Shown in pieces: positions 1 to 12,700 of a stretch of DNA of 64,000 bases. This DNA comes from Portulaca oleracea (taxonomy: Eukaryota; Streptophyta; Magnoliopsida; Caryophyllales; Portulacaceae): the NCBI GenBank assembly GCA_029582165.1, contig CM055875.1, positions 10,476,785 to 10,540,784 of the forward strand, in the 5' to 3' direction. A model generated the notes under the pieces. It did not search any database, was not told where the DNA came from, and saw only the letters and a list, made by a program, of their open reading frames with translations. How positions within the stretch are numbered: the stretch's first letter is position 1; each line of letters begins with the position of its first letter. Position numbers and translations under genes: made by a program.

Positions 1-1328
1 CAAACACATGATCGAAGGTGCCTCTAGAACTGCCGATATAATACTTCAATGTAGAATGCTGGCTCTCAACTCTAGAAGTCTCCGTGTTCCCCATGTGAGG
101 GACATTGTCGGTAAAAGCACAAGCAAATTTTTCCTTATGACTCAGCCACGTCCCAGTAAGATAATCAACTATCGGTTTGTTTTTCCCAATCCGCGCGTTA
201 ACGACGTCGTTCCACTTGTGCTTGAACTCTCCAACAGTTATCGCATGTAAAATGCCGTTCCAGAAATGATGTCTGAAATGAAACCCGAGTCCGAGCTTAG
301 GGCCCCCAGTAAGTTTGTTTACTTTGTTCTCCATATCATTCCCAATATGCCACACGCACAACAGTTGGTGCACATTTGGGTAAACCTTGGCAACAGCCTC
401 CAACAAAGCATCCTGCTTGTCTGTCACAACCACGGATGGAATAACATCAGGACCCAACAATTCATGCATCCTCCACATCAGCCACTCATATGATTCCATC
501 TTCTTGTCCCGCATGAACGAGTAAGCAATCTGGATGTTGCGGTTTGTCAGTGTCACGCCCACCAGCTCACATAAAGGCCACTTTGCCTTGTTTGTCTTAT
601 ACGTAGTGTCAATGAGAATGACATGCGGGTACATACGTAGCAATTTCAACGAGCAAGGGTGACATAAAAAAAACCTGACGAAGCTCGCCAGCATCATCAT
701 AATCAACAAATGAGACGTACCCGCCGACTTTCGCCATGTACAAACATTGTTCGGCATGCGTCCTACCATCCATTTCCTCGGTGCGCATCTTTGCCCGCTC
801 GTTGTATACTTGCTTCACGTTTATCTTAGAGGAAGGGAACCTAATCTTCGGCGATGTTTGTATCGTGGCCGGTGTGCACCCCGTGTTGGTCATATCACGC
901 ACATGTTCTTTCATTTCAGAAGTTAATGGATGTCCGTGACGATGCCCTTCCTCGTACACGAGGAAGGCATGATTGTGCTTCCCTCGGTCACCGTCACACA
1001 CACAAACTCGCCATTCTGTTTCATTGCGAGTCCACGCAACAATGACAAATTTACATTGGCACGCCTTCGTTGACGTACTCCGACGAGTCGCATCATCGAG
1101 ATCGTTCAGTTTCCCACGATATTTACCGTACCTCCAACACTTCAAGTAACACCTTAACGGACTCTCTGCATCTTTTCTCTTGTACGAAGACCGTACAAAC
1201 CTAAATTCGATTCCCGCAACTATTCCATTGGCCCAATCTTGCACTGCTCCTATACTCTCAAAAACATTTTGCGTTACAAAATACGTTGAATAATCAACGC
1301 CGTCCCCACCAAAGTCCTCCAAATAAAC
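1..1328 (-). pseudogene. MuDR/MULE-type transposase, exon 2 (frame-broken, cut by window edge)
   Basis: The minus strand encodes a Mutator-like transposase, which cuts and pastes its own element in the nucleus. The first part (1322 to 609) has the N-terminal zinc-binding, FAR1/MuDR-like region (WANGIVAG, RCYLKCWRYGKYRG, a C/H-rich stretch ending KHNH). Past a frame break the other frame continues with the catalytic core: YPHVILIDTTYKTN (first catalytic Asp), SVVVTDKQDALLEAV (second Asp) and QLCVWHIGNDMENKV (the C..H motif). The break lies in an eight-A run on the plus strand (666-673), so it could be a one-base indel or a sequencing error. The frame joins exon 1 at 2258-2296 through an acceptor AG at 1329-1330. 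The C-terminal part, third acidic residue and left terminal repeat lie outside the window. The family is sure; whether the gene is really dead is not. Confidence 0.85.
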
Positions 1329-1379
1329 CTACAAACAATAGAAAACAATTATCATACTAATAATAACTGGGATACTAAT

Positions 1380-2035
1380 TCTTAGTAATTAATAATAATA
1401 GCATTAACAATAATAGTTAACATACAATTCTAATTAACATAACAACATTATTTGTAGCTTTAATGCCCATAATAATTCTAATTAACATAACAACATTTAT
1501 AATTAAAATATTTATAATAATTACCAACACTTATAACTAACATATTATAATAATATTAGCAATAATTAGCATAATTAACATAATAATAATTAACCTAATA
1601 ATAATATTATTAATAATAATTAATATATTATAATAATAATAACAACACTTATAAATAACATATTATAATAATATTAATAATATTAATTAACATAATAATA
1701 ATATTAACAATATTAATTAACTTAATAATAATATTATAAATAATAATTAACACATAATAATATCAACACTTATAATTAACATATTATAATATTAATAATA
1801 TTAATTAACATAATAATAATAATTAACAACATTAATTAACTTAATAATAATATTATAAATAATAATTAACATATAATAATAATAATAACAATACTTATAA
1901 TTAACATATTATAATAATAATAATATTAATTAACATAATAATAATAATAATTAACAACATTAATTAACTTAATAATAATATTAACATATTATAAATAAAT
2001 AATAATATTAACATTTTATAAATATATTTTTATAA
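1380..2035. repeat. AT-only minisatellite, about 120-bp period
   Basis: This stretch is built almost only of A and T with scattered C (TAATAATA, TTAATTAACATAAT blocks). A landmark (CACTTATAAxTAACATATTATAAT, read loosely) recurs near 1528, 1646, 1767 and 1891, giving a period of about 118-124 bp and four imperfect copies. It lies in the predicted intron of the MULE transposase (1329-2257). G is nearly absent from the plus strand. Confidence 0.75.
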
Positions 2036-2041
2036 AAAAAA

Positions 2042-2213
2042 AATCCGGAAAAAAGTGCGGTTGCCGCACGGAGATCGGTGGGCGTAAAGTTCGCGCCAGT
2101 ATACGGCAACACCACCATCCATCTTTGCCGCGATTAAGCGCCGCAATCGCCGTGCGGCAAGGCCACCAGCGACGGGCCGTTTGGCGCGCGGCAACCGCAC
2201 TTTTTTCCAGATT
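2042..2213. repeat. GC-rich inverted repeat (hairpin-forming)
   Basis: A 26-bp arm at 2042-2067 (core AAAAAAGTGCGGTTGCCGC) is mirrored at 2188-2213 (core GCGGCAACCGCACTTTTTT) with one mismatch. Inside it a second pair, GCCGCACGG and CCGTGCGGC, extends the fold. The roughly 120-bp loop is strongly GC-rich, in sharp contrast with the AT-only flanks. It sits in the MULE intron. It could be a small non-autonomous element or a structured insertion; no target duplication is clear. Confidence 0.7.
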
Positions 2214-2257
2214 TTTTTTAACTCAAATTTTTAAAAAATTAAAATCTACAAACTAAC

Positions 2258-2296
2258 CTCTTGTTCTTCACTTGAATTATCACCTTCTCTTGACAT
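2258..2296 (-). CDS. Predicted exon 1 of the MULE transposase
   Basis: A 39-nt, 13-codon start exon (MSREGDNSSEEQE) begins at an ATG at 2296-2294 and ends at GAG followed by a GTTAGT donor. Joining it to the acceptor at 1329-1330 continues in frame into VYLEDFGGDGVDYSTYF of the large exon. An acidic N-terminus ahead of the zinc-binding domain is common in MuDR-like proteins. The exon rests on splice consensus and frame only; transcript evidence would settle it. Confidence 0.5.
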
Positions 2297-3162
2297 TTTA
2301 GGTTAAATTTCAAAAACAAATACAAATTTTAGTGGAGTTAGAGAGAGAATATGAGAGGAGAGTGAGAAATGTTCTAAATTTATGAGGGGCAAAAACATCT
2401 TTTGGGGGGCGACATTAGTAAAAAGGGGCGCGACGTTAGGCAAAACCCATTCTATTTTACCTATATCTATTTTGATCCCTTTACTCCAATGACGAAAATG
2501 TGAAGACAACAAAAGCACTATAAAATTTTAGAATGTTTTCGTGATTTTATTATTTCATAATAATTAATAAGTTATGTAAAAATCTAGTGAGTAAATTTAT
2601 AATAAGTTATGAAAAATCTGGTTAAAGATAATTTAGAAGTTTAGAAAAATAAATCCGTAATAAATCCATCAAATTCATTGGATGCATAATAAATTCAAAA
2701 GAAGCGGAGCACGCACATTTGCGGGAGCGTGTTAGAGCACCCGCAATGGTGAGGGTGAGTTTTATTCATTTGATGATGTGGAAGTAGTGAGACCCACTAA
2801 GAGAGTTTGAGTTTGAGTGATTACTTTCCAATGGTGAGGGTGAGTTTGGTTTAAATTAATAAAAAAAGTGTAGGCCCCCAATGTAATAATTAATTGTTTT
2901 AAATAATTTAGGTGTTTTGATTTTTTCTATTTAATTACTTATATATAATACATAAAATTATTTTACAAATGTGGAAAATTATAACTCAAATTTTGGCATT
3001 ACATATATAAATAAATATAAAGCATAAAAATTTAAAAGCATGAATACTTTATTTAAAATTTAACAAAGAGGTCTATAAAACACAATACAATTAATTTTTG
3101 CTAAAAAGAAATACAATTTAGCAAAATATGATTACAATTTCTAGAAATTATTATTGGAATCT
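2297..3162. other. Intergenic AT-rich sequence with a short direct repeat
   Basis: No coding sequence is visible. The MULE promoter side should lie at about 2297-2500, where GGGGCGCGACGTTAGG stands out. The 19-mer CAATGGTGAGGGTGAGTTT occurs at 2744 and again at 2829. The phrase GAGCACCCGCAATGGT resembles ends of common plant MITEs, but no matching inverted end was found. Confidence 0.4.
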
Positions 3163-3406
3163 GGAAATAGACGTTGAACCCAGGCATAGCGTGCAGCACA
3201 TGCGGTTCAGCCCACCCGCCAACAAAACGACGTCGTTTTATTTAATGAAAACAAAATAAAAAAAAGGAAACATTTGTTAAATTATGGAAATAGACCTTCA
3301 ACCCAGGCGCAACGTGCAACAAAAGCGGCCCAACGATTTTCGGCCCACCCACTGCCAAAACGGCACCGTTTTGTTTAATGAAAACAAAATTAAAAAAAAG
3401 GAAAAG
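3163..3406 (+). repeat. Tandem duplication (about 123 bp x 2) upstream of the DCN1-like gene
   Basis: Two diverged copies, 3163-3285 and 3286-3406, each begin GGAAATAGAC and run through a C/G-rich middle, a palindromic block (AAAACGACGTCGTTTT in copy 1; AAAACGGCACCGTTTT in copy 2), TTTAATGAAAACAAAAT and an A-rich end. Copy 1 has an ACGT core of the kind bound by plant bZIP factors; copy 2 has lost it. The duplication lies 300-545 bp upstream of the start codon, in the likely promoter or 5' leader. Confidence 0.8.
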
Positions 3407-3707
3407 GGGCTCGAGGTCCCGTCTTCAACCTCGGCACGCGAGGGAGAAGACGAGACAGACTCGACCTCCATTGTTGTACCTGCTGCTGCGGAGCTATTCT
3501 CGGACTCGCCGGCGCCACCTGTCAGCCACGTCGGCCACATCCTCGCCGCTGCGGACGCTCTTACAAAAAAGCAGCCGGGTGAATAAAAGAATCGAGTGAG
3601 CTGAAATTGAGCCAGAGCAGCGCCAAATTTCGACATCATTCCTGCTGTCTCTGCTTCTCATAGCAATCTTCACTCGGAATTAGGGGGTATTTTCACTTCT
3701 CTTAGAC

Positions 3708-6700
3708 ATGGTATGTTGCTTTCTTTCAATTTCCCATTTCCTAATGTTTTATACTTAGATTTGTATTGTCTATTTTTTTTGGGGGGGGGGGGGGTTTGGC
3801 GGGGTTAATTGCGTTCGATTTCCGTGGCTTTTCAGCTTATACATGAGTCAAATTCTAGTCAATAGTTCCTGAAAATCACGATCTTTGTCGGCTGTAAATA
3901 ACTGATGCACCGGTTACATTTCCGGTTCTGAGTTGGGTTTTTTCTAGGGCGGGGACTTGGTTGTATGTTTGGTTTTGTTTATCTTTTGTGTAAATGTCAT
4001 TAAGTAGCTTAACTTTTTCGTTGTTTTAAATTGGCAGAACAAACTGGGTAGAGGACACCGTGACAAACTCCAGCAGTTTATTGCAATAACTGGTTCCAGG
4101 TGATCCTGTTTTCTAAGTTTTCTTTTTATTTTCTTGTAATAATGTAAGCGTGTCATGCTGGTATATTCTTGAATTGTTCATTCCTCAACTTCTGTCGGAA
4201 TTTGCTGAATAATGTCTGTATATAGTAGTGGTGGTTACCCCACATGTTATTCTTGATGTAAAATGCAAATCCGATGAAAGTAAACCAAAATCAGTTCACG
4301 AATCCTGTATTCCTGTCTAGCTAGGGTGTGGACCTTACATCTACAACTTTACCTTGGGTTTAAATCTTTGCTGATGAGTTGGTTACGACCGTCAAAGATT
4401 TTTTCTGGAATGGTAAACTTTTGAAGTAAATCACACATTTAATGCCCTTATTCCTAAAGTGGAAGACCCAACATTGCCTAATCAATTTAGACCATTTAGT
4501 CTTTGTAATACTCTCTATAAAAGTATAGCTAAGATAATGGTAAATAGACTGAGGCCACTTTTGGATTCCTTAGTCAACCCAACTCAAAGCGTTTTTGTAC
4601 CTAATAGACACATTCATGATAATGTTCTATTGGCACATGAAATTATGCATAAGTTCGACAAGTCTAATAATGAGACCCCGTGGATAGCTCTAAAACTCGA
4701 TATGGAAAAAGCTTATGATAGAGTTGAATGAAATTTCCTAACAGATGTTCTCAAGTTAATGGGTTTTCCTATCAAGTGGATCGATGGGTTTATGAATGCA
4801 TCTGTACGGTCTCTTGTTTGATTTTGGTCAATGACCAGCCGTGTGGATTGATAAAGTCCTCTAGAGGGCTCAAACAGGGTGATCCGCTGTGCCCATATTT
4901 GTTCCTCCTGAGTATGGAAGTGCTTTCCAGACAATTTCATGATCTTAGCAAGGTTAAAAAGAATGGAATTGGAATTAAATTATGTGAATCAACCATGCTT
5001 AATATCTTCTCCAATAGTAGGCACCGTGCAAATTGTGGATGTAGGGTGTTTTTCTTAAAATAATAATCATGAATAAAACTTCCAGTGGTATAGGGACTGC
5101 TTCGTCCTTGTTGAAGTCTTCACTAGTCAATTGGTATTCACAAAAAAGGTTACAGGATGAGCTGTCTTGCAGGCCTAACTCTTTGTGCCCTTGAACTAAT
5201 TCTTGGCCCTGGGTATTACCGTCTACAACTCCGTCCATAACATCTTCAACAATGTCAACAGGACTGAACATTCTCTCACTGTGCTCTTCACCTATGCATA
5301 ACTGGCAGTCACCAACTTCCTCATAACTTAAAATATTACTGTCCATACCATGATGTTTTTCACCATATGCAAGCTCCTTGTTAGGAGCCTTCAAAGTTTT
5401 AGGTTCATCCATGATGACCCCCTCAATATTGTTTGCTACATTCACATGTGAGTCAACAACCTCGTGGTGCATTTCCCTTGCTACGTGGATCTCTTTCGAG
5501 GCAAATTTCTTCAAAGAATATCAACTTTAGATGCCCTGGCTCTACTGTCATAGATTGTATGAGCCTTGCGTGTAAAGGAGCTCATTGGTTTCATCAAGAA
5601 CTTTGAAGATGAAAACATACGATCTTCAGAGGCATACTACTTCACCATATTATTAAAAAAGGGAGGGAGTGCATAGGAATGCTGTATGTGAGGGTTTATT
5701 ACATAATTTTGCCCTTGGTGTCCAGAATACATCGTTTGATTATTCATATATATATATAAGAAAGGAAAATTGGATTCTAATAATCCCTACTTTTAGCTTT
5801 TGTATACCAATAGTACCTATTTTGTTTTTGTATTTTGGTGGTCCATAAAAAAAAAAAAATTGTATTCTGGTGGTGCCAAATCTACCTCCACATTTTGTTT
5901 AAGTTTTTTCATTCCCGCCCCAAATTGTTTTTTTTTCAATCCTTCCCCCAGAAAGGTTATGAAGCGTAGTTATTAAAAGAACTTTAAATTATTTTTTTAA
6001 AAATCCGAGCAATTATTATGATTCTTTAAGGAATAAAAGTGAAAAAATCGTAATAACGGAAAAAATTTAGGACAAACGTTATGAATTCATTGAAATCATG
6101 GGGAAATGTTGTGCTAGGTTTTGAATCAAAGGCAAGTCAAAATCTATGATATTTAGGGTATACACTCGGTAGTGTCCCACTTGAATACAATTTTTTTTTT
6201 GGACCACCAAAATACAAAAACAAATTAAGGATAATTAAGAATACAAAAGTTGAAAAATAGGGATTATTAGAATCCAATTTTCCTAAAAGAAATAGGCATG
6301 AGAGCTTGAGGGCCTTTTTTTTTGTGGGCTAGGGGGGGGGGGGGACTGCCCCTTTTGTGTTTGTGTCGTCCCCTTTGGGTCTCTTTAATATTTGATCACT
6401 CTTCCAAAAAAATACATAGAACACCCTAGGTATTGAGGTTTTGCAGCCATGATATTTTGCCTTGGTAGTAATAGTGAAATGCTGAGCGGTTTAAGTCATG
6501 GCTTATAATCATTTGGTTCATATGGTGCCCTTTGTGCTGTTGTGATAAGAATATTGTGTCATCTTGTTGCTCTTTGCTACCATCATTATATTAAAGCTTG
6601 CTGGTGCTTGTGTCCACTACTGAGTGGATGCGATGGTCTAATTTGCATCGAGATTCTTTGGCAAAGTCCTTGGCATCGTTCTTCACGAAACAAAATTCTT

Positions 6701-9700
6701 GTGTGTGGCCTATATTTTTGTTGTATGGAGAGAGAAGGTTGTGACATATTTAACCAAATCCAATAGACCATGTAACCATGGATGCTCGTTTTTTAGGTTA
6801 TATGAATTGTATGGCCCCTAACACACCCCTTAAGAAAAGGGTAAGATTAAAAAATTAAAAGAGAACTAAAATATGTTGAAGATGGAAGAATGGAGGGGGG
6901 GGGGGTGCGGAGGGAGTTCTATTTATGCCTAAATATATATCAATAATAGGATAAAAAAAGAGACTATCGATAAAATCTACCAAATCCTAAGAAGAAGAGC
7001 TAATTGTCCCATTAACCCGAGAGGAGAGAGGCTTGATAAAATTGTCTTCCATGTGTAGAAGAGGAGTTTCAACTCCCTCGAAAACCCTTAGGTTCTTTCT
7101 TCTCCTAATGCTCTAAAAAAATCATATGTGGTATAACCACAACATTCTTCTTCTTCTTGTTTGGTTTCCTACTAAAGTCACTCTCCCAAGCAAGAAGATG
7201 AGTCCTAATGGAATAAGAAATGAGCCAAGTAACACCTAGACGACCGAAGGCTAGATCCCAAAGAGACCTAGCAAAGTCATAGTCTCACAATGAAGTAAAA
7301 ATTGATTCAACAATACAAGATACCCCTTGCATATAAGGCACCTGTTTAGTAAGATTCGTCTCCTTTTCCGTAAATCACCACTCGTCAAGATGCTCCCATG
7401 AGTTGCTTCCCTTCCCAAACAAAGAACGTGATCTTCAAAGTGGCCAAAGACTTCCAATAATGATGTATGGGAAAGCACCACCTTCCAAGAGATACAATGA
7501 TGAAGATTGCAAATTAAGAAGTTTTAAATAACAGGAATTAACCGAAAAGATCCCTCTCTTGCTCAATATCTCGTCTCACCATGTCTTGTGAAGAGACTCC
7601 TAAAATGGCCTCATTAAGGATGTTGAAGAAAGTAACCAAAGATACTTCATGAGTCCAGAACAAAAATAGGAGACTAAACATTTGATCCTGAAAGTTGTTC
7701 CCTATAACTGGCAATGCAAGGATTTCTATCCAATGCAAGAACATAAATACTAGGGAAGAGATCTTTCAAAGAAGCCTCATTACAACAATGCTCGTGCCAA
7801 AATGAAATGGTAGAACAATCACCCACAACAAAAGAAACATGAGTGAAGAAATACTCCCACCCCTTAGTGATGAACTTCCAAAGACTAGATCAGAGCCACT
7901 CAGTATTAAAGATACCAACCCATAACCTGCTTCATCATATTTGATTGTAATCACCTTCCTCCATGGATTGTCCTTTCCTTCATAAATCTCTATAGCTACT
8001 TACCCAAAAGAGCCGTATTTGCACAGTGGTAATCCCTCATACAGAGTCCCTTCAATGAAAGAGGTTGTTTCATAATGTTCCATCTTACCAAGGGATACTT
8101 GAAGTCACTCCCAAAAGAACACAATAGGAATTTCGCTTGAATACCTTCTAACTTATTAGCAAGGTATCGGAAAAAGAGAAAGGAAGTAGGTTGGAATACC
8201 CGAGAGACTTTTCGCAAGAGTTATATACCCCCATTTGAAAGATGTACATATTTCCAGCCGGATAGTTTTTCTCGAACCTTTTGATATCTACCTTCTTGAA
8301 ACTCTTAGTGAGAGGAGGACCAAGGTATGTAGATGAAAATATTGAATTCCACAACCAAAATTCCCGTTAGCAACTGCATGTTGTCCACTTGACCCAATCT
8401 CGAACCAAGTGAGAACATGATAGAGATTTACCATTGGTTCACGATGGTTATCACAGAAAATGATCATGTGATTAGCAAAAATAAGTGACACACTCAAGTT
8501 TGTCGAGTTCACATGATTCGCAAGAAAACTAGATAGGAGCCTTCCTCTTAAAGCTGACTCGATCATCCTTGAAAACACCCCCATCGTCGACAAGAAAAGG
8601 AGGGTTGATACAAGACCTTTCCATAGTCCTCTAAAAGTGGAAACGAACTCGTAAGTGAACCATTGACAAATACTGTAAAAGGAGTGGATGAAATGTAATG
8701 TTGAATTCAAAGAATTCGTATATCTCCAAAACCCATTCTACGCATGACATGATACGCCTTCTCTATATCCCATTTACAAACCATTCCCCATACACCCGCC
8801 TTGATTCTTGAGTCGATTAGCTCGTTTGCAACTAGAGCAATGTCCAATATTTGACATCCCCCAACAAAAGCATTCTGATTGATATAAGTTTTCTAGCAAC
8901 GCTCATCAGTCTAAGAGCTAGAACCTTAAAAAGCAACTTGTAAATACACTTGACCAAGATGATGTGCTGGAAGTCCTTGATGTTGATTGCATTCGCCTTC
9001 TTGGGAGTAAGAATAATGAAGGTGGCATTCAAGCTAGAGACAGGTTTGCCTGAAGAATAAAACTTGTTGAACATTTGCATCACATCACAATGGACAATAT
9101 TCCAGGTATGAAGGAAAGCCATGGTCATACCATCTGGTCCTGGAGCTTTATCCTCATTCCCAACAACATTCAAAGGTAGCTTTAGTGACTTCTTCCTCAC
9201 TAAAAGGCAACTCAATAACCTCCTTATTAGAATCCTTAATAAAGGAGAATTGTAGATTATTGACTTTAGGCCTCTAAGATTTAGACTCGCGAAATAGTGA
9301 TTTAAAGAAAAATTGATGACAACCTTCGTGTCCCCAGACTCAACAAAGTGCATGTCGTCGACGACTATAGACGATAAATGATTATGTTTTCTATGCAAAC
9401 TGGCCACCCTGTGGAACTTAGTGTTCCGATTCCATTCTTTAAGCCATAAAGTCTATGCCTAAATCTTAATTCAAAATTTTGGTTCTAGTTGCGGAATGTA
9501 GGGCTTTTGTTGCCTACTGCCAACTCTCTTTGTTTAGATGTGTAGTAGATGTGTGCGTCTCAGACATACATAAGATTGTGCTGCCTTTGGGTCATGGGTC
9601 ACCGTAAGGTAATTCTCCCTACGCCATGCCCTAAATGAAAAATGAAACGAAGGTTTTGGTCTAATTTTACGAAACATTTCAAACTGCTGTACTGATTGCA

Positions 9701-12700
9701 CATGTATTTTTTTTTCCTGTTTTGTAGTGAGAAAGTTGCTCTCCAGGCATTGAAGGCTAGTGATTGGCACCTTGAAGGAGCCTTCGATGTATTCTACAGC
9801 CAGCCTCAAATTAAATCATACTCGGATTCTAGGCACTTGGAAGAGCTTTACAACTGCTATAAAGGTGTGGCCTTTTTCTAAGCCCTTTTATGTTATTCAA
9901 TGGATTTACACTTTTCATGATCTTTTCCCCATATCTCGTGTTTTTTATGGCATCGCTAATGACTTTCCCAAGTTCATTAATTTTCTGTTGAGATTTTATG
10001 ACATAGTTGTAACCCCTGACATTATCTAAAAGAATTTTGTTCTTTAATATTGAGATTTCTAAAGCAAATTTTGACTCCCCTCACTAGACTGTTGTAGTGT
10101 TGTATGTTTATAGCATTGGTAATTGTTGATTCTGAAATGTTGACCGCAAGCGCATGGCGTCCACTTGTAGTGTAGTCCGACAAATACGGGTCGATCCCAT
10201 GAAAACGGTAGTATCAACTTTAACCCACAAAATTAGTAAACTAGTAATATTAATTAGCGATGTAAACTAATTTAACTATTGAAAATAGAATAAAAATGAA
10301 CCGTTACTAAAGACTAAACAAATGAACCGAAACTTGTATTAATCTACTTAAAATTTAACTAGATTAATTAAATTAAATTAAATTAAAAGAAAAAAAACAA
10401 AGAAAGAAAACGAAACAAAGGAAAAATGTAATGAAGTTGAGATAGGAAGCAACACCTGCTGTACCATTATGTTGGTATTGGACACGTACGAAACACATGC
10501 TTCCAGTAAAATTCAGAAAAGTGAATTTGACAATGTGAACCCATCTTTGTGACAAAAAAAAAAAAAAACAAACACAGTAAGGAAAAAACACTCTCATAAA
10601 CCAACAAACAGGGGAAAAACAGGGGAGTCAATTAATTTGAAAAAAAAAACAGGGGAACGGAGAGCTCGAAACACATGAGACAGTAAATATTAACAGAATG
10701 AAGATTGAATTTCAACCAAATTACTCACTGTACTCGCACTTGAATATGAGGATCACACTAAAAAAAATGGAAAAGTTTGGATACTAGAAGCAGTAAAATG
10801 GGATACAGAGAATGAGAGAAAAATCGAAAAACTGAAAACTGGATGCCTTTACTAATCCCCTACCCGTCTATTTATACAAGAGTTTGGCCCCAACCTAACT
10901 ACCAACACTCCAAAAATTCTGGGTTGTTTCCGATTTCTCTGCTGCCCCACTCGTTTCACTATCTACTGTACTTGCTCAGTCAATCCATCCATTTGTTAGC
11001 CGATGCAGCACCACCCTCTGACTATTGATGACCCTCTACTGGCGGTGGATAATCTGAGAAACCTGGATGTTGTTGCGATTTGATCGGAAGAGAACCGGTG
11101 AGGGAGTTGGTTGGGAGAATATCATGAACTTTTCCTGATTGATGATGATACAGTGAGTATCATCTCATATTAGGGTGTAAAAGGAGTGGAAGAGTTGGTT
11201 GGGACCTAGGGCACATGAGGCAGGCAACAAAGCAAGTGGGCTAGGGTTAATTTGTTTTAACTTGACCCAACTAGAAATAACTGTAAAGCCCACTTCAGCT
11301 TTGAATGTTTTTCATTTTTTTTCTCATTTTTAGTCAACCTGCAGAATTCAAATAAACTACATAAAAATTCTAATTTAATATTTATTTTGAGCTAAATTAA
11401 ATATAAAGGTGAAGACAAAATATCATAATTTTTGACTGAACAAACACCCAACACTTAAATTTTGCTCGTCCTCGAGTAAAAAGTTAGAAGAAAAAAAAAG
11501 AGAGAAAAAAAAAATCCTAACTCACTTTTGTAGGAATCAAGATTGCATTTAGCGTATGCAACAAACCCTTTAAACCCCTAGGTTACCCCAGTGGACGAGT
11601 AGGTCTCGTGAGGGTTTGCAGAAGATATACCTACAAAATCTATAATATATATTTTTTTCTTTTTTTAAAATGGAAAGAAAACAAAAATAAAAGAAATAAA
11701 AGAAAATAAAATAAAGGACTAAGAAAAATGGAGGGAAAGGAAAAAAAACAGTGGGAAGAACGTATACATAGTTTAATCAACAATATTACCCAAGAAACCT
11801 AATTGTTAGTATGCATATAGACAAAATGTACAAGTCAAAACAACGGTCTCACTACTTACAAGTTACATCCACACATCAACTATCACCCCATCATTAAGTA
11901 GATCAAGTGTTAACCGGTTGAACCTCATTTTAGGGTAAGTGAACACTCGCACTCATGTGTTTAAATTTTGTTGAGATTCTCTCAAATCCTCTTCCCATGG
12001 CACAATCTACCATAAACTTGGTCATACTCTCAATTCTTCACCATTAGTTGGCTAAAATGCAATTATAATCAAGAGGACTTTTTAAGGGTTGTGATGGAGG
12101 CTAAGGTTAAAAGTGAGGTACGAAAACCATTTGGGATATGTGAAGCTAAAAGCCAAGATGCTAGTGGAGCACAACTTATTTCTCCAACCGTTCCTCAAAC
12201 TTACATAAACACTCTTCAAGCTACCATGTATCAATAAATCTCAGCGTCTTTGGATGAGCTTAGAGATAAATTGAAGTCCCTTCATGCCACTCTTTTATTC
12301 TCAACTTTTTTTTCATTTTTCTTTTTCAATTTTTTTTTTGAAAATGAATTGAGAATGGCATGGGAAAAGAAAAAGATATCTCAACTCAAACCAAAGTATT
12401 TTCACCAACACTCTGAATTAAACAACGAGACAAAAAAGATCACCACATATATTTTCCCATGTATCATCATACTCTTCCAACAAGCTTGCTCCAATAAACC
12501 TGGCTTAGGGATATGGAATGTGTTTGGCAAAGGGCTTAGTAAATAGGTGTAACAATTATGCAGTAAAGGCTCATTAGGGTCATAAAAAGGGATTACATAA
12601 GTTACAAGGTGGCTTTTTGGCTCATGTAGTTAGAAACAACGAATGCCTCTATCATGTTATAAATGCAGATGCGATGTATGGTCTTGAAGAGAGAATGACC

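Noticed and set aside
1528..2020. Periodic AT repeat considered as a CRISPR-like array or centromeric satellite
   Set aside because: Units are adjacent and diverged with no unique spacers; four copies inside a transposase intron do not make a centromeric array.
3284..3639. Overlapping open frames of 100 and 113 codons on both strands upstream of the DCN1-like gene
   Set aside because: They arise from a GC-richer leader and the tandem duplication; there is no domain, and they overlap each other and the likely 5' UTR.
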